64,000 nt of DNA from JAEUIX01 sp046156035. Its GTDB lineage: Bacteria; Planctomycetota; Phycisphaerae; Phycisphaerales; UBA1924. The stretch spans positions 1 to 64,000 of the forward strand of contig JBJXEW010000029.1 in assembly GCA_046156035.1 (NCBI GenBank), written 5' to 3'. The notes beneath the pieces are model-generated. The model did not search any database. It had not been told where the DNA came from and was given only the letters and a program-made list of their open reading frames with translations. This document shows, piece after piece, positions 35,428 through 45,399 of the stretch. The position numbers and the translations under genes are program-made. Every line of letters begins with the position of its first letter. Within the stretch, counting starts at the first letter, position 1.

Positions 35428-37914
35428 TCAGCGCCTCGGTTCGACGGCCTTGAGCAGGCGCGGCAGCGCAACCGCGGCCCTCTCACCAAGGGTGGGCGAT
35501 GCCACCAGCCACCGCACGCACGAGCCCGGCTCGGCATCTTCGTTCGCATCACGCGCGATCCACAGCACCGCGCCAACCTCCGGCCGCTTGGCGAGCCACG
35601 CACCCACAATGTCTCGCGCGGCATCGCCGGGCACCGTGTTCAGGCCCACCGCGCTGCGCAGTTCGGCGGTGAGGCGGTCTGTGGTGTTCATGCGTTCACG
35701 CCGGTCATCGGCAGAGTTGTCGCCCGCGTCATCCGCCGGAGCGAGGGCGGGCTGGTCCACGCTGGAGCCGAGCAACTCAAAGCCGTGGTTGGAGAGGTTG
35801 GTGTACCCGGCGTGCAGGCCAGCCAGCACCTCCTCGTCAAACGCCGCGGGCTCCTGCACGACCAGCACCGAGACGCCCAGCCCGGCATCCGGAGCGATCA
35901 CGCTCTGCGTGGCCTTGTCCTTGGCGCGCTGGCGGCGCGATGCCCGATCGGTGGCGAGCACCGCACCCGGCGTGGGCGCGCTCAGGTCCGGCACGCCGTC
36001 GATCACCAGGCGTGCACGTGGCAGCGCGCCGATGGCGCTCGCCAACGCCTCATCAACCGCATCAATTCCGCTGGCTTCGCTCACCTCCACCGTGCTGCCG
36101 CCTCCGCTGCGCCCCCCGAAGGCCATGATCATCGTGCCCACGAACACAGCGCCCAGCACCGCGATCGACGCTGACCCCACGCCCCAGTTCACGCCGGTGT
36201 GCGCCTTGGCGCCACGCGTGAGCCTGCTCTGCGCACGGCGCTGCCGGTCTTGCACGCGCGCCCGCGCACTCGCCAACTGCTCCGCGGCGGTCTTGCGGAC
36301 CCCAGCGTGCGGCCGCGGCGTGCGTGCCGCACCCGCAACCTCTGCGTGCCCGGCCTGCGAGAAACGTCCAACGGGCGGAGGCACGGGCGAACCCGGCAGC
36401 GGAGGGGGCATCACGCCCGGCGTGATCGGCGGAGGGTTCCGTCCGTAGACGGCATCGGTGCCCAGCACCGCGCCACCGGCACCAGCGAACACCTCGGCTC
36501 CCAGGCCGCCGTCGCGCACGCTGGGCAGGTCGGCCGGCCGAAGGCTGGCAAGCCGGCCCTGGCGCGCCGCCAGCACTACCACCGTGAGGTCATCAAGCAT
36601 CGCCGCGGCGGTCGGGTAGCGCTTGTCGTAGTCGGTCATGGCGCGACGCACGATCCAGCGGACCGACTCCGGGCAATCCTTGGTGATCTGCGAGAGACCG
36701 CCGTGGGCCGGGAAACTGTTCTCGATCAGCGAGTACATCACTGCGCCAGCGCCGTACACGTCAAACTTCGCACCGTCCACCTCGTGAACCTTGACCCCGC
36801 GCAGGGCCATGCGGACCAGTTCGGGGTCGCGGAAGTACTCGGTCCCGTGCGTGGTGAGCGTCATGCTGGAACGCAGGGGCGTGACGAGGCCGAAATCCAC
36901 CAGGTGGGCGCGGCCCGCGGCCACGATGATGTTGTCGGGCTTCACGTCCTTGTGCCACAGGCCCGCGGCGTGATACTCCTGCAGCGTGGCTACAAGGTCC
37001 GCCACGTGCGAGAGGCCGTCGGCCAGCGCGTTGCCGGCCAGGCCGCCAGCCGGGCTGGCCGCGTGCAGACGCTGCGTGACCAGCGCGAACGAATCACCCG
37101 GCACATAGCGCATCACGTAAAAGAAACGCTCGGTGGTGAGGTCGTGCTCCAGCACAAGGCCCAACCGCTTGGCCGCCTCGAGGGCGCGGCTCTCACGCAC
37201 GATCTGCGGGAGCGTGCTGCCGGGACCATCACCCTTTGCGGGCGATCCGGCCGTGATATGGAAGCACTTGATGACCACATCACCCACGGCACCGAAGCCC
37301 ATGCGCTCGAAGGCCGTGAGTTTGGAGGTGTCCGGGCGTGCGATGTACAGGCGGCTGCCCGAGCCGCCGCCGGGCAGCGTTCCCAGAATCTCGTAGCCGG
37401 GAAACGGGGACGCGCCAGAGCCACGCCCCGCCACGACCGTCGCGTGCACTCCGGCCTTGTTGAACTCCCACACCCGGGCGCGTTCCGCGCCGCGCACGTC
37501 GGTGGCGGGAGGCACGCTCGCCATCGCCGCGGGCACGCGCTGCTCGATTCCCTCCACCGCGCTCTTCATGCAGAACAGCCGCGCCGGGTGGCCGATCGCC
37601 AACCGGTAGAGCGTGGCACCGAGGCCACGTACCTCGCCCTGGATCGACCGACCGTAGTGCTGCGCCGCGGACCATCTGCCCGTGACAAGGTTGAAGACCG
37701 CCAGTGGCGAGAGCACCAGCCCGGTCGCCACACCCCCCACCATGCGGAACGCATCGCCGATCATGGCGAACACAAAACGCAAGATGTGCATCACCAGCAT
37801 CGAGATGCCCTTGAAGAGCGGCACGATGACAAAGAGCACCAACGCCACCGCCAACGCGAGCGCCGCAATGGCGCCGAGGATGGTGAGTGGCAACGACGGG
37901 AGGTTGACGGACAT
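35428..37914 (-). CDS. Transmembrane Ser/Thr protein kinase
   Basis: 828 residues. Two N-terminal hydrophobic regions (about 11-33 and 40-75) come first. The kinase domain runs from about 170 to 460: the Gly-rich loop is atypical (PGGGSGSRLYIA), VAIK-like is VVIKCF, the catalytic loop is HKDVKPDN near residue 320 (K in place of R of HRD), DFG is VDFGLVTP near 339, and the APE-like region is TEYFRDPE. A further membrane helix lies near 582-600 (ASIAVLGAVFVGTMIMAFGG), followed by a C-terminal extracytoplasmic domain of about 230 residues without a known signature. It follows an ECF sigma gene by 45 bases, a pairing known from planctomycetes, so it may control that sigma factor. Confidence 0.9.
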   Translation of the reverse strand: MSVNLPSLPLTILGAIAALALAVALVLFVIVPLFKGISMLVMHILRFVFAMIGDAFRMVGGVATGLVLSPLAVFNLVTGRWSAAQHYGRSIQGEVRGLGATLYRLAIGHPARLFCMKSAVEGIEQRVPAAMASVPPATDVRGAERARVWEFNKAGVHATVVAGRGSGASPFPGYEILGTLPGGGSGSRLYIARPDTSKLTAFERMGFGAVGDVVIKCFHITAGSPAKGDGPGSTLPQIVRESRALEAAKRLGLVLEHDLTTERFFYVMRYVPGDSFALVTQRLHAASPAGGLAGNALADGLSHVADLVATLQEYHAAGLWHKDVKPDNIIVAAGRAHLVDFGLVTPLRSSMTLTTHGTEYFRDPELVRMALRGVKVHEVDGAKFDVYGAGAVMYSLIENSFPAHGGLSQITKDCPESVRWIVRRAMTDYDKRYPTAAAMLDDLTVVVLAARQGRLASLRPADLPSVRDGGLGAEVFAGAGGAVLGTDAVYGRNPPPITPGVMPPPLPGSPVPPPVGRFSQAGHAEVAGAARTPRPHAGVRKTAAEQLASARARVQDRQRRAQSRLTRGAKAHTGVNWGVGSASIAVLGAVFVGTMIMAFGGRSGGGSTVEVSEASGIDAVDEALASAIGALPRARLVIDGVPDLSAPTPGAVLATDRASRRQRAKDKATQSVIAPDAGLGVSVLVVQEPAAFDEEVLAGLHAGYTNLSNHGFELLGSSVDQPALAPADDAGDNSADDRRERMNTTDRLTAELRSAVGLNTVPGDAARDIVGAWLAKRPEVGAVLWIARDANEDAEPGSCVRWLVASPTLGERAAVALPRLLKAVEPRR

Positions 37915-37959
37915 GGCGGCCTTCCGTTTCAGCCCTGGCCGGGCAGAACAGCCCCGGCC

Positions 37960-38730
37960 TCAGGCCTGTGAGCCACCGGTGGGTGGGGAATGAGGCTGCT
38001 CCGACCGACGAAGTTCCTGCGACCGGTGGTAGATATCAGCGATGGCCTCGTCGAACATCGCCTCATCCATCTTGTTCGGATTCAGGGCAAGGCCGTTTCG
38101 GCTCCCTTCCTGGGCCTCTTCCCCCGTGAACGAATAGGTCGAAATCACCTCGCACAGACGTGCGCCAAGCGCCTGGCGGACCTTGGCCAGCCGGCGGCTC
38201 ACGGTCGGCTCGCTCATGCCCAACGCCTCGCCCACGTCCTTGCCCGGCTTGCCGTCGAGGATGCGCATGCGGAAGACCGCGAAGTCGGTGAAGTCGCTGT
38301 CGCGCTCCGTCAGGCGTATCGCCGCCTCCACCTTGGCCCGGAAGACCGCGGCCTCATACTCCTGATCCGGCCGGGCCGTGCCGGAAGCCACCATCCACGT
38401 CTCGTCAAACTCGCCCGAGCGTTGCCCCCCGCCGCGCTTCTGGGCGTTGCGACGGTCCATCTCATCGCCCAGCACATGCTTGGCGATGGCCAGGAGCCAC
38501 GTGGAAAAACGCGCACCCTTCGCAGGGTCGTAGCGGTCAATGCAGTTCGAGAGCGCGGCAAGCGTCTCCTGCGAAAGGTCTTGCACGGTCTGGGCGCCGA
38601 TCCGGCCCCGCCCCCACTTGGTCAGTTGGATCCGCAGCACCGGCCCAAACGTTTCCCACAACTCAAACCACGCGGCCTGATCCTGAGCCCGCAGGCGAGA
38701 GATGAAACTGGTTGTGAGGGGGTTGAGCAT
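37960..38730 (-). CDS. Kinase-linked ECF RNA polymerase sigma factor
   Basis: 256 residues from the ATG at 38730. Region 2 is evident in DQAAWFELWETFGPVLR and VQDLSQETLAALSNCIDRYDPAKGARFSTWLLAIAKHVLGDEMDRR. Region 4 is DVGEALGMSEPTVSRRLAKVRQALG, with a helix-turn-helix. A C-terminal extension of about 60 acidic residues (from EEAQEGSRNGL) goes beyond region 4, which is unusual and may be the target of regulation. It heads the minus-strand unit and is followed by a transmembrane Ser/Thr kinase, with no anti-sigma gene, consistent with phosphorylation-based control. Confidence 0.85.
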   Translation of the reverse strand: MLNPLTTSFISRLRAQDQAAWFELWETFGPVLRIQLTKWGRGRIGAQTVQDLSQETLAALSNCIDRYDPAKGARFSTWLLAIAKHVLGDEMDRRNAQKRGGGQRSGEFDETWMVASGTARPDQEYEAAVFRAKVEAAIRLTERDSDFTDFAVFRMRILDGKPGKDVGEALGMSEPTVSRRLAKVRQALGARLCEVISTYSFTGEEAQEGSRNGLALNPNKMDEAMFDEAIADIYHRSQELRRSEQPHSPPTGGSQA

Positions 38731-38786
38731 GGTGGGCAACGCGGCCACGCAAGTGTAGTGGCGGGCCGCCTGCCGGGTGCCCCGGC

Positions 38787-39494
38787 TCACCCCGCGCGGC
38801 CGCGGCTCGGCTTGGCCTGTCGCCTGGCCTTGCCGGTCGCCCGGCCGTTGGAAGCGGCCGCGGCCGCCTGCTCGGCGGCGGTGATGGGGTTGGCAAAGTG
38901 GGCGTTTTGCACCGGCACCACCTGCTCCAAGATGTGCTCCAGCACCTCGGCCGGGCTGCCCATCGCATCAACCTGCGCCACCAGCCGCTTCGGGTAGGAG
39001 GCGAGCACGGGATACGTCTCGGCCTCGTAGACGGCCCAGCGCTTGCGGATCACGTCCTCCTTCGCATCGTCGGCCCGGTTCTCCTTGATCGCACGCCGGC
39101 GCAGCCGCTCGATCATCTTCTCCTTGTCCGGACAGACCAAGTGCACGATCTTGAGCACCTCCAGGTGCTTCTCAAGCAGTTTGGCCTGATGCACGTTGCG
39201 CGGGATGCCGTCGAGCACGAGCAGATCAACGTGCGGCTTGTAATCACTCAGCACCGTGCGGGCGTGCATGTTCTCGTGCCACATCTGAATGGTGTACTGG
39301 TCCGGCACCAGGAGGCCCGCCGACGAGTACTTCTTGAAGACCTTGCCCAAGGGGCTGGACATGTCCAGCGTGCGGAAGACCTCGCCGCAGGAGAGGTGGT
39401 AGAAGCCCGGCACCTGCCCGAGAATCTTGCCCTGCGTCCCCTTGCCCGCGCCGGGCGCGCCGAAGAGCAGGATCGTGCGGAAACGCTGCGGCAT
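38787..39494 (-). CDS. adk: Adenylate kinase family protein
   Basis: 235 residues. The P-loop GAPGAGKGTQ is at residues 11-20, the AMP-site segment is LSCGEVFRTLDMSSPLGK, DGIPRNVHQAKLLEKHL is the equivalent of the DGFPR motif, and RLRRRAIKENRADDAKEDVIRKR is the LID-arginine region. The LID is the short form without a zinc-binding Cys cluster. It interconverts 2 ADP and ATP + AMP in the cytoplasm. The DGIPR variation and an Ala/Lys-rich C-terminal tail of about 35 residues set it apart from housekeeping Adk, so a nucleotide kinase with altered preference is possible. Confidence 0.85.
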   Translation of the reverse strand: MPQRFRTILLFGAPGAGKGTQGKILGQVPGFYHLSCGEVFRTLDMSSPLGKVFKKYSSAGLLVPDQYTIQMWHENMHARTVLSDYKPHVDLLVLDGIPRNVHQAKLLEKHLEVLKIVHLVCPDKEKMIERLRRRAIKENRADDAKEDVIRKRWAVYEAETYPVLASYPKRLVAQVDAMGSPAEVLEHILEQVVPVQNAHFANPITAAEQAAAAASNGRATGKARRQAKPSRGRAG

Positions 39495-39597
39495 GTGCGG
39501 GGCTCCCAAAGACGTTGGAGGACAGACGGCCGGCGACTCCAGCCGCGATCGCAGGATACCACTCCATCGTACCGCCCGCGACCGGCCTTCACGCCAC

Positions 39598-40458
39598 CTA
39601 CCGCTCGCAGACGAAATACCCCACGTACGAACGGTCCGCCGTGCCCCGGGCACGCTCACGGAACACGCCGTCTCCGCCTCCCTTGGCATCCTCCCCCTCC
39701 CAGAACACCCTTGTGCGGCCGAAGCCAGCCGCCACCAGGCAGTCTCGCAATTCAGCCACGCCCCACAGCCGCCAGTGGTACGTGAACGCCCGCTTCATGG
39801 GTGGGCCGTCGGGAAACTCGAAGTGGATGTGGCAGGTCGTGCGCGCGCTGACGGGATCGAACATCGCGTGCTCCCACACGTAGGTGTAGGGCCCGCCGAT
39901 CCCCGTGCGCCTGTCGCGCGGCATCCAGCAGCGTGTGCGATCGGAGACCTCCAGGTGCGCATCCCCGCCCCCCATGAAGTCGAGCACCAGCAGGCCGCGC
40001 CCGGCCAGTGCCGCACGGGCCTGCCGGAAGTAGCGGACGAGCGTGGGGCGATCCGTGAAGACCCAGTAGGAGAAGTTCAGCGCGAGGATCAGGTCCGGGC
40101 GGGGGGCACCGCCGGCCCGCAGGTCCAGCACATCGGCACAGACCAGCGAAAGACGGGCACGCTGATCGGGTGTGAGCCGCGAGGCCACGTGCTTTTCGGC
40201 CCACCGCAGCGTCGGCCTGTGCAGGTCCACACCCACGCACGTTCGATCCTTGCCGGAAGCCACCCATGCCGCGGCCACCTCGGCCGTGGCGGCGAAATCC
40301 TCGCGCAGGTGCAGCGCCTGTCGCCCGCGAAGGTCGCGATACACGCGCGACGCAAACTCCACCTCCGCCTCCGGGTTCTGCACGGCGTGCCGGTAGAGCA
40401 GATGCCTGTCGGCAGACGCGGCGGTGAGTGGGCAGGGCTTGGGGCGCTTCGTGGGCAT
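39598..40458 (-). CDS. SAM-dependent methyltransferase
   Basis: 286 residues from the ATG at 40458; an ATG at 40527 would add 23 residues. A Rossmann methyltransferase core is present, with ALHLREDFAATAEVAAAWV as motif I (GxGxG replaced by a charged version), VGVDLHRPTLRWAE as motif II, and PDLILALNFSYWVFTDRPTL and RAALAGRGLLVLDFMGG as the later blocks. The divergent motif I makes the target hard to predict. C-terminal sequence FTYHWRLWGVAELRDCLVAAGF is typical of small-molecule methyltransferases. No operon partner is obvious. Confidence 0.75.
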   Translation of the reverse strand: MPTKRPKPCPLTAASADRHLLYRHAVQNPEAEVEFASRVYRDLRGRQALHLREDFAATAEVAAAWVASGKDRTCVGVDLHRPTLRWAEKHVASRLTPDQRARLSLVCADVLDLRAGGAPRPDLILALNFSYWVFTDRPTLVRYFRQARAALAGRGLLVLDFMGGGDAHLEVSDRTRCWMPRDRRTGIGGPYTYVWEHAMFDPVSARTTCHIHFEFPDGPPMKRAFTYHWRLWGVAELRDCLVAAGFGRTRVFWEGEDAKGGGDGVFRERARGTADRSYVGYFVCER

Positions 40459-40719
40459 GAGCCCAGTGTAGAAGCGGGCGGTCTCACGTTCGGCGGCGCA
40501 CAGGCGGCGGGCACGAGGGGTTTCCATGGGTTGAGCGTGCACATTCTCGGGCCTTGCGACTCGGTGCGCCGACCCGCAATCGCCCCGCCGCGTGCCACGT
40601 TTTGCGCGCTCATGATGCGCCGCCGCTTTGCCAGGGCAAACTCGCCGATAGAATCCGGACTCCCCGGCTCACGCCTCGGGAGGGACGTGTTCGGCTCTGC
40701 TCAATCAAAGGTCTCTCCC

Positions 40720-42075
40720 ATGAAACTCTCGATGATCGGGACGGGGTATGTCGGCTTGGTCACCGGCGTCTGCCTGGCCAACTGCGGCAACGATGTGGTC
40801 TGCCTGGATGTCGATCCGCGCAAGATCGAGATGCTCAAGGGCGGCAAGAGCCCCATCTACGAGCCCGGCCTCGACGACCTGCTGGAGCGCAACATCGCCT
40901 CGGGCCGCCTGCGCTTCAGCACCGACGCCTTCGATTCCCATAAAGACGCCGACATGTGCTTCATCTGCGTAGGCACGCCCTCCGATGAGCGCGGCCACAC
41001 CGACATGAAGTACATCCACTCCGCCGCGGACCAGGTGGCCGAGGTGCTCATCAAACTCGGCCCCTCCGCCAAGCCCAAGGTGATCGTGGTGAAGAGCACC
41101 GTGCCCGTGGGCACCACGCTCATGGTCAAGAACCGCATCCGCGAGAAGGTCGGCCCCAACATCAAGTTCGAGGTCGCCAACAACCCCGAGTTCCTCAAAG
41201 AGGGCGCGGCCATCGAGGACTTCAACAAGCCCGACCGGGTCGTCTGCGGCGTGGAGAACGAGGCCGTGGGCGAGCGCATGCGCGACCTGTACGACCCCTT
41301 CGTCCGCAACGGCCACCCCATCCACATCATGGACATCCTCTCCAGCGAGATGGTGAAGTACGCCAGCAACGCCATGCTCGCCTGCAAGATCAGTTTCATC
41401 AACGAGATGGCCAACCTGTGCGAGGCTTACGGCGCCAACGTCTCGCGCGTCCGCGAGGGCATGTGCGCCGACAAGCGCATCGGCAACCAGTTCCTCTACC
41501 CCGGCCTGGGCTACGGCGGCTCCTGCTTCCCCAAAGACACGCTCGCCTGCATCATGATGGGCGAAAAGAGCGGCGTGCCCACGCCCGTGAACAAGGCCGT
41601 GCACGACCTGAACCAGGCCCAGCGCGTCCGCTTCTTTGGCAAGATCATGTCCCACTTCAAGGCCAAAGACGCCCCCGGCGGCCTCACCGGCAAAACCATC
41701 GCCTTCTGGGGCATCGCCTTCAAGCCCCGCACAGACGACATCCGCGAGGCCCCCGCCATCACCCTCATGCGCAAGGCCCTCTCCTACGGCGCACGCGTCA
41801 AGGCGTTCGACCCCGTCGCCAACGAGAACGCACGGCGAGACCTCGGCCCCGCCTACGAGATTCTCGATGACATGTACGCCGCCGCGGACGGCGCCGATGC
41901 CCTGGTCGTCTCCACCGACTGGGACGATTTCAAGAGCCCGGACTTCGCCCGCGTGGGCCAGAGCATGAAGAGCAAGGTGCTCTTTGACGGGCGCAACCTT
42001 TACCGCCCCCAGCAGATGAAGGACCTGGGCTTCAGCCACTACTCGGTGGGCCGGGCTCCGGTCATCGTGGGCTAG
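40720..42075 (+). CDS. ugd: UDP-glucose 6-dehydrogenase
   Basis: 451 residues. The N-terminal NAD-binding motif is GTGYVGLVTGVCLANCG, ICVGTP follows, VVKSTVPVGT and NPEFLKEGAAIEDF are the central signatures, the catalytic Cys269 is in GYGGSCFPKD, and the C-terminal UDP-binding domain has GIAFKPRTDDIREAP. It oxidises UDP-glucose to UDP-glucuronate with 2 NAD+, supplying surface polysaccharides, which fits the glycan cluster elsewhere in the window. An AAAGG site precedes ATG 40720. Confidence 0.95.
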   Translation: MKLSMIGTGYVGLVTGVCLANCGNDVVCLDVDPRKIEMLKGGKSPIYEPGLDDLLERNIASGRLRFSTDAFDSHKDADMCFICVGTPSDERGHTDMKYIHSAADQVAEVLIKLGPSAKPKVIVVKSTVPVGTTLMVKNRIREKVGPNIKFEVANNPEFLKEGAAIEDFNKPDRVVCGVENEAVGERMRDLYDPFVRNGHPIHIMDILSSEMVKYASNAMLACKISFINEMANLCEAYGANVSRVREGMCADKRIGNQFLYPGLGYGGSCFPKDTLACIMMGEKSGVPTPVNKAVHDLNQAQRVRFFGKIMSHFKAKDAPGGLTGKTIAFWGIAFKPRTDDIREAPAITLMRKALSYGARVKAFDPVANENARRDLGPAYEILDDMYAAADGADALVVSTDWDDFKSPDFARVGQSMKSKVLFDGRNLYRPQQMKDLGFSHYSVGRAPVIVG

Positions 42076-42136
42076 GGCGGTCCCGGCACCGTCAGGCCCG
42101 CGCTCACCACCCACAAACAGCCGATAACCTCACCGC

Positions 42137-45100
42137 ATGTGGCGCTCGGGGACCATCCAGGTGAAGCGCGGCAAGCGGGCCGCGAGAATGACGCGCCTGC
42201 GGCTCGTGCTCGGCTTCACCGGCGCGCTCGCCGTCACGCTCCTCTGGTCTTTCGGCCGCCTCGAGGAGTTCGAGAGCCGCACCCAGGACTGGCGGCAGTG
42301 GTACTTCTGGAAGCGCGACAAGCCGCCCTCGCAGGAGATCGCCGTAGTGGCGATCGACGACCGTTCGCGTGAGACCGTGGGCCGGTGGCCGTGGGACCGT
42401 GAGAAACTGGCCGCGCTCATCGATGAACTCCGCCGCGCCGACGCGAGCGTGCTGGCCCTCGATATTCTCCTCTCCGACCCTCAGAAGCCGCGCGAGGTCA
42501 ACCTCGAGCGGGCCGCGAACGTGAACCAGGCTCACGTAACCTGGGACGATCGAGCATCCGATCCGCCCGTCGCGGACGCGGCACGCACCGGCCTGATCAA
42601 CGACGACCAACTCCTCGCCGACTCGATCTACACGCACGGGCGCGTCATCCTCGCCAGCGGCTTCACGTTCCGCGCCCGGGCCGCGCTGGAGGCCCAGGGA
42701 CAATCGGCCGGCGAAGCCGCCGCCGCGGGCACCAACGCCGTGGCGGGCGGCGAGCGCCTGCGCGTGCCCCTCTCCAAGGTGCTCGCCGCACTGGCCGCGT
42801 CGCCGGCGTTGCAGGCCATGCCCGAGGATGAGGCCGTGCCCGTGCTGGGTGCCACCGTGCTCGGTAGCGCGCTCACAGGCATCACCCGCGGGCAGGAGTT
42901 CACCGACCTCCGCGATCAACTCCGCGCCGCCAAAACGCTCCTCACCAAGGGCGTGGAGAGTTCGACCAAGATCCCCGACACCGCCCCGGGCGCGGGGCCG
43001 CGCCCCTGGGTCGGTTCCATCGAGCCCAACCCCCCCATCGCCGTCCTCGCCGAATCCGCCGCCAAACTCGCCAACGTCACCTTCGACAGTTACGACCCCG
43101 ACGGCCTCACCCGCCGCATCCCCCTCTGGATCGAGCACCAGGGCCGCCTCTGGCCCAACCTCGGCCTCGCCGCCATGCTCGAACACCGCGGCATCGCGCT
43201 CAGCGACATCACCTTCACCGACACGCAGACCATCATCAAGGTGCCCGGCGGGGCCGTGCTCCGGCTGCCCATGCTGCGAGACCGCCTGCTCCGCCAGACC
43301 ATCGTCGACGGCCTGCACTACATCACCTGGCCGCGCGGCCGCAGGCTCGACGAGCAACTCCTTGCTCCCGTGCGCCAGAGCGCGTCCCCCGCCGGCAAGG
43401 CAGCCGCGCAGCCAGACGCGGCCCCCACCCCAGGCACGCCCGCCGTCGAGCCTTCCCCCGAAAGCGACGCCGAGAGCCCGGAAGAACCGCGCGGCTGGGA
43501 ACTCCAGTTCTACGACCTCGCCAACGGCCGCCCCAACGAGGTCTCCGCCGGATACTGCCTTGAGCCCATGCGATTGGCCGAGGGCGTGCGCGAGAACCTC
43601 AACGTCCTCGCCACCTTCGCCGGCTACATCGCCCAGACCGGGGCCACCCCGGCGGAGCGTGGGCTCGCGCTCGCCAAGGCCGCGGGCAACCTCGCACGCC
43701 TCGACGGCGACGACGAAGCGTGGCCCGCCGCGTGGAAGGCCGTGGAAGCGGCGTACGAACCCGTCTTCACCGACGTGTACGAGTATCTGCACGGCGACTT
43801 CGGGATCGACCCTTCCACCCCCGACGAACAGCGCACCGAGGAGGACCGCACCGCCATCAGCCTCGCCCGCAACTTCCTCGCGGGTTCACCCCACGCAATG
43901 GCCCAGGTCCGCCTCGCACGCGACCAGACCGCCGTGGTCCGCAAGACCCTCCGCGAACGCCTGCGCGGCCGCATTGTCTTCGTCGGGTGGACGGCCACCG
44001 GTGCCGCCGCCGACTTCGTGAACTCCGCCATCGACCCGCGCACCCCGGGCGTGCACGTCCACGCCGCCGTCGCCAACGCCCTGCTCACCGAGAACGCCCT
44101 CGCCCCTTGGCACAAGTCGGCAGACTTCGCGGTGCTGGCCGTCATGGGCGTGCTGGGCACACTGGTGGGCATCACCTTCTCGGCCTTCATCGGGCCCATC
44201 GTCATCGGCACGCTCATGGTGGGCTGGTTCTTCATCGCCGGCGCGTGGCTGTGGATGGAGCACTCCATCATCGCGGCCGTGGCCGGCCCCTGCTTCGCCG
44301 CCGCGGCGGCGTGGGTCGTCGTCATCACGCACCGCCTGTTCATCGAAACCCGCGACCGCCGCCAGACCGAAGACCGCTTCAAGAGTTACGTGCCCCCCGG
44401 CGTGGTGGACATGCTGGTTGAGAACCCGGACCTGGCGGACATGAAGCCGCAGAAGCGCGAACTCACCGTCATGTTCTCCGACGTGGCCGACTTCACCACC
44501 ACCGCCGAGCGCATCGGCCCCGTGGTGCTGGAAAAGACCCTGGGCCTCTACCTCTCCGAGATGACCGACGTGCTCAGCAAGCACAAGGCCACCATCGACA
44601 AGTTCCTGGGCGACGGCATCATGGCCTTCTGGAACGCCCCACTGCCCGACCTTGACCACGCACGCAACTGCTGCCTGGCCTCCATCGAGCAACTTCAGCG
44701 GCTGGACGAACTCAACGCCCGCAACGCCTTCGAGGAGGCGGGGGCCCTCTACGTCCGCATCGGCATGTCCACCGGCGATTGCATGGTGGGCGACTACGGC
44801 ACCGCACGCAAGAAGGGCTACACCGTGCTGGCAGACACCGCCAACTTCGCCGCGCGGCTCGAAGGGGCCAACAAGTTCTTCGGCAGCCGCATTCTCGCCG
44901 GCAGCACCACGCGCGATGTGTGCAAAGACCTGCGCTGGCGCTTCCTGGGCAAGGTGCTGGTGAAGGGCAAGAAGGACGAGGAGTGGCTCTACGAACTCAT
45001 CGGCGACCTCACGCCCAAGGGCGACCAGACCGCCGCGTGGATCGAGGCCACCGAGGCCGCGGTCGATGCGTACATCCAGGGCCGCCTGGACAAGGCCGAA

Positions 45101-45238
45101 GACCTCTTCGCGCAACTCGAAACGCAGTTCGACGACAAGAAACTCGCCGGCCTCTACAAGGCCTCAATCAACCTGTGGCGGCGGCGCTCCGACTTTGACT
45201 CGGAGTTTGATGGCGCGATCCAACTCACCGAGAAGTAG
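42137..45238 (+). CDS. CHASE2-domain adenylate/guanylate cyclase
   Basis: 1033 residues. One N-terminal transmembrane helix (about 23-42) precedes a very long CHASE2 extracytoplasmic sensor (about 65-650: IAVVAIDDRSRETVGRWPW, then RGRIVFVGWTATG, TPGVHVHAAVANALL). Three or more helices follow (about 670-735), and then the class III nucleotidyl cyclase domain with metal Asp781 (FSDVADFTT) and FLGDGIMAFW near 822. The second Asp position in the GDG loop is intact. It senses an unknown external signal and makes cAMP or cGMP in the cytoplasm. Residues 290-330 and 410-455 are Pro/Ala-rich insertions within CHASE2. The C-terminus carries a TPR-like segment (GRLDKAEDLFAQLETQFDD). Confidence 0.93.
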   Translation: MWRSGTIQVKRGKRAARMTRLRLVLGFTGALAVTLLWSFGRLEEFESRTQDWRQWYFWKRDKPPSQEIAVVAIDDRSRETVGRWPWDREKLAALIDELRRADASVLALDILLSDPQKPREVNLERAANVNQAHVTWDDRASDPPVADAARTGLINDDQLLADSIYTHGRVILASGFTFRARAALEAQGQSAGEAAAAGTNAVAGGERLRVPLSKVLAALAASPALQAMPEDEAVPVLGATVLGSALTGITRGQEFTDLRDQLRAAKTLLTKGVESSTKIPDTAPGAGPRPWVGSIEPNPPIAVLAESAAKLANVTFDSYDPDGLTRRIPLWIEHQGRLWPNLGLAAMLEHRGIALSDITFTDTQTIIKVPGGAVLRLPMLRDRLLRQTIVDGLHYITWPRGRRLDEQLLAPVRQSASPAGKAAAQPDAAPTPGTPAVEPSPESDAESPEEPRGWELQFYDLANGRPNEVSAGYCLEPMRLAEGVRENLNVLATFAGYIAQTGATPAERGLALAKAAGNLARLDGDDEAWPAAWKAVEAAYEPVFTDVYEYLHGDFGIDPSTPDEQRTEEDRTAISLARNFLAGSPHAMAQVRLARDQTAVVRKTLRERLRGRIVFVGWTATGAAADFVNSAIDPRTPGVHVHAAVANALLTENALAPWHKSADFAVLAVMGVLGTLVGITFSAFIGPIVIGTLMVGWFFIAGAWLWMEHSIIAAVAGPCFAAAAAWVVVITHRLFIETRDRRQTEDRFKSYVPPGVVDMLVENPDLADMKPQKRELTVMFSDVADFTTTAERIGPVVLEKTLGLYLSEMTDVLSKHKATIDKFLGDGIMAFWNAPLPDLDHARNCCLASIEQLQRLDELNARNAFEEAGALYVRIGMSTGDCMVGDYGTARKKGYTVLADTANFAARLEGANKFFGSRILAGSTTRDVCKDLRWRFLGKVLVKGKKDEEWLYELIGDLTPKGDQTAAWIEATEAAVDAYIQGRLDKAEDLFAQLETQFDDKKLAGLYKASINLWRRRSDFDSEFDGAIQLTEK

Positions 45239-45399
45239 CCGCTGCGGCCTCACGCCGCCGCGTTCCTCATTTGTTTGGGATATCTGTCCCCATTCGGCCC
45301 CCGGGCCCTCGCCAGAAACCCGTTCATGTGGTACATTCTCGGACGGGGGAACCGATAGAGCCGGTACCCCGCATAGCCCTCTACCTGAGGAGCCTCGTC

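Noticed and set aside
39427..40719. N-terminal extension of UDP-glucose dehydrogenase (882-residue frame)
   Set aside because: The extension overlaps the adk and methyltransferase genes on the other strand; the enzyme starts at 40720 with the NAD motif at the normal place.
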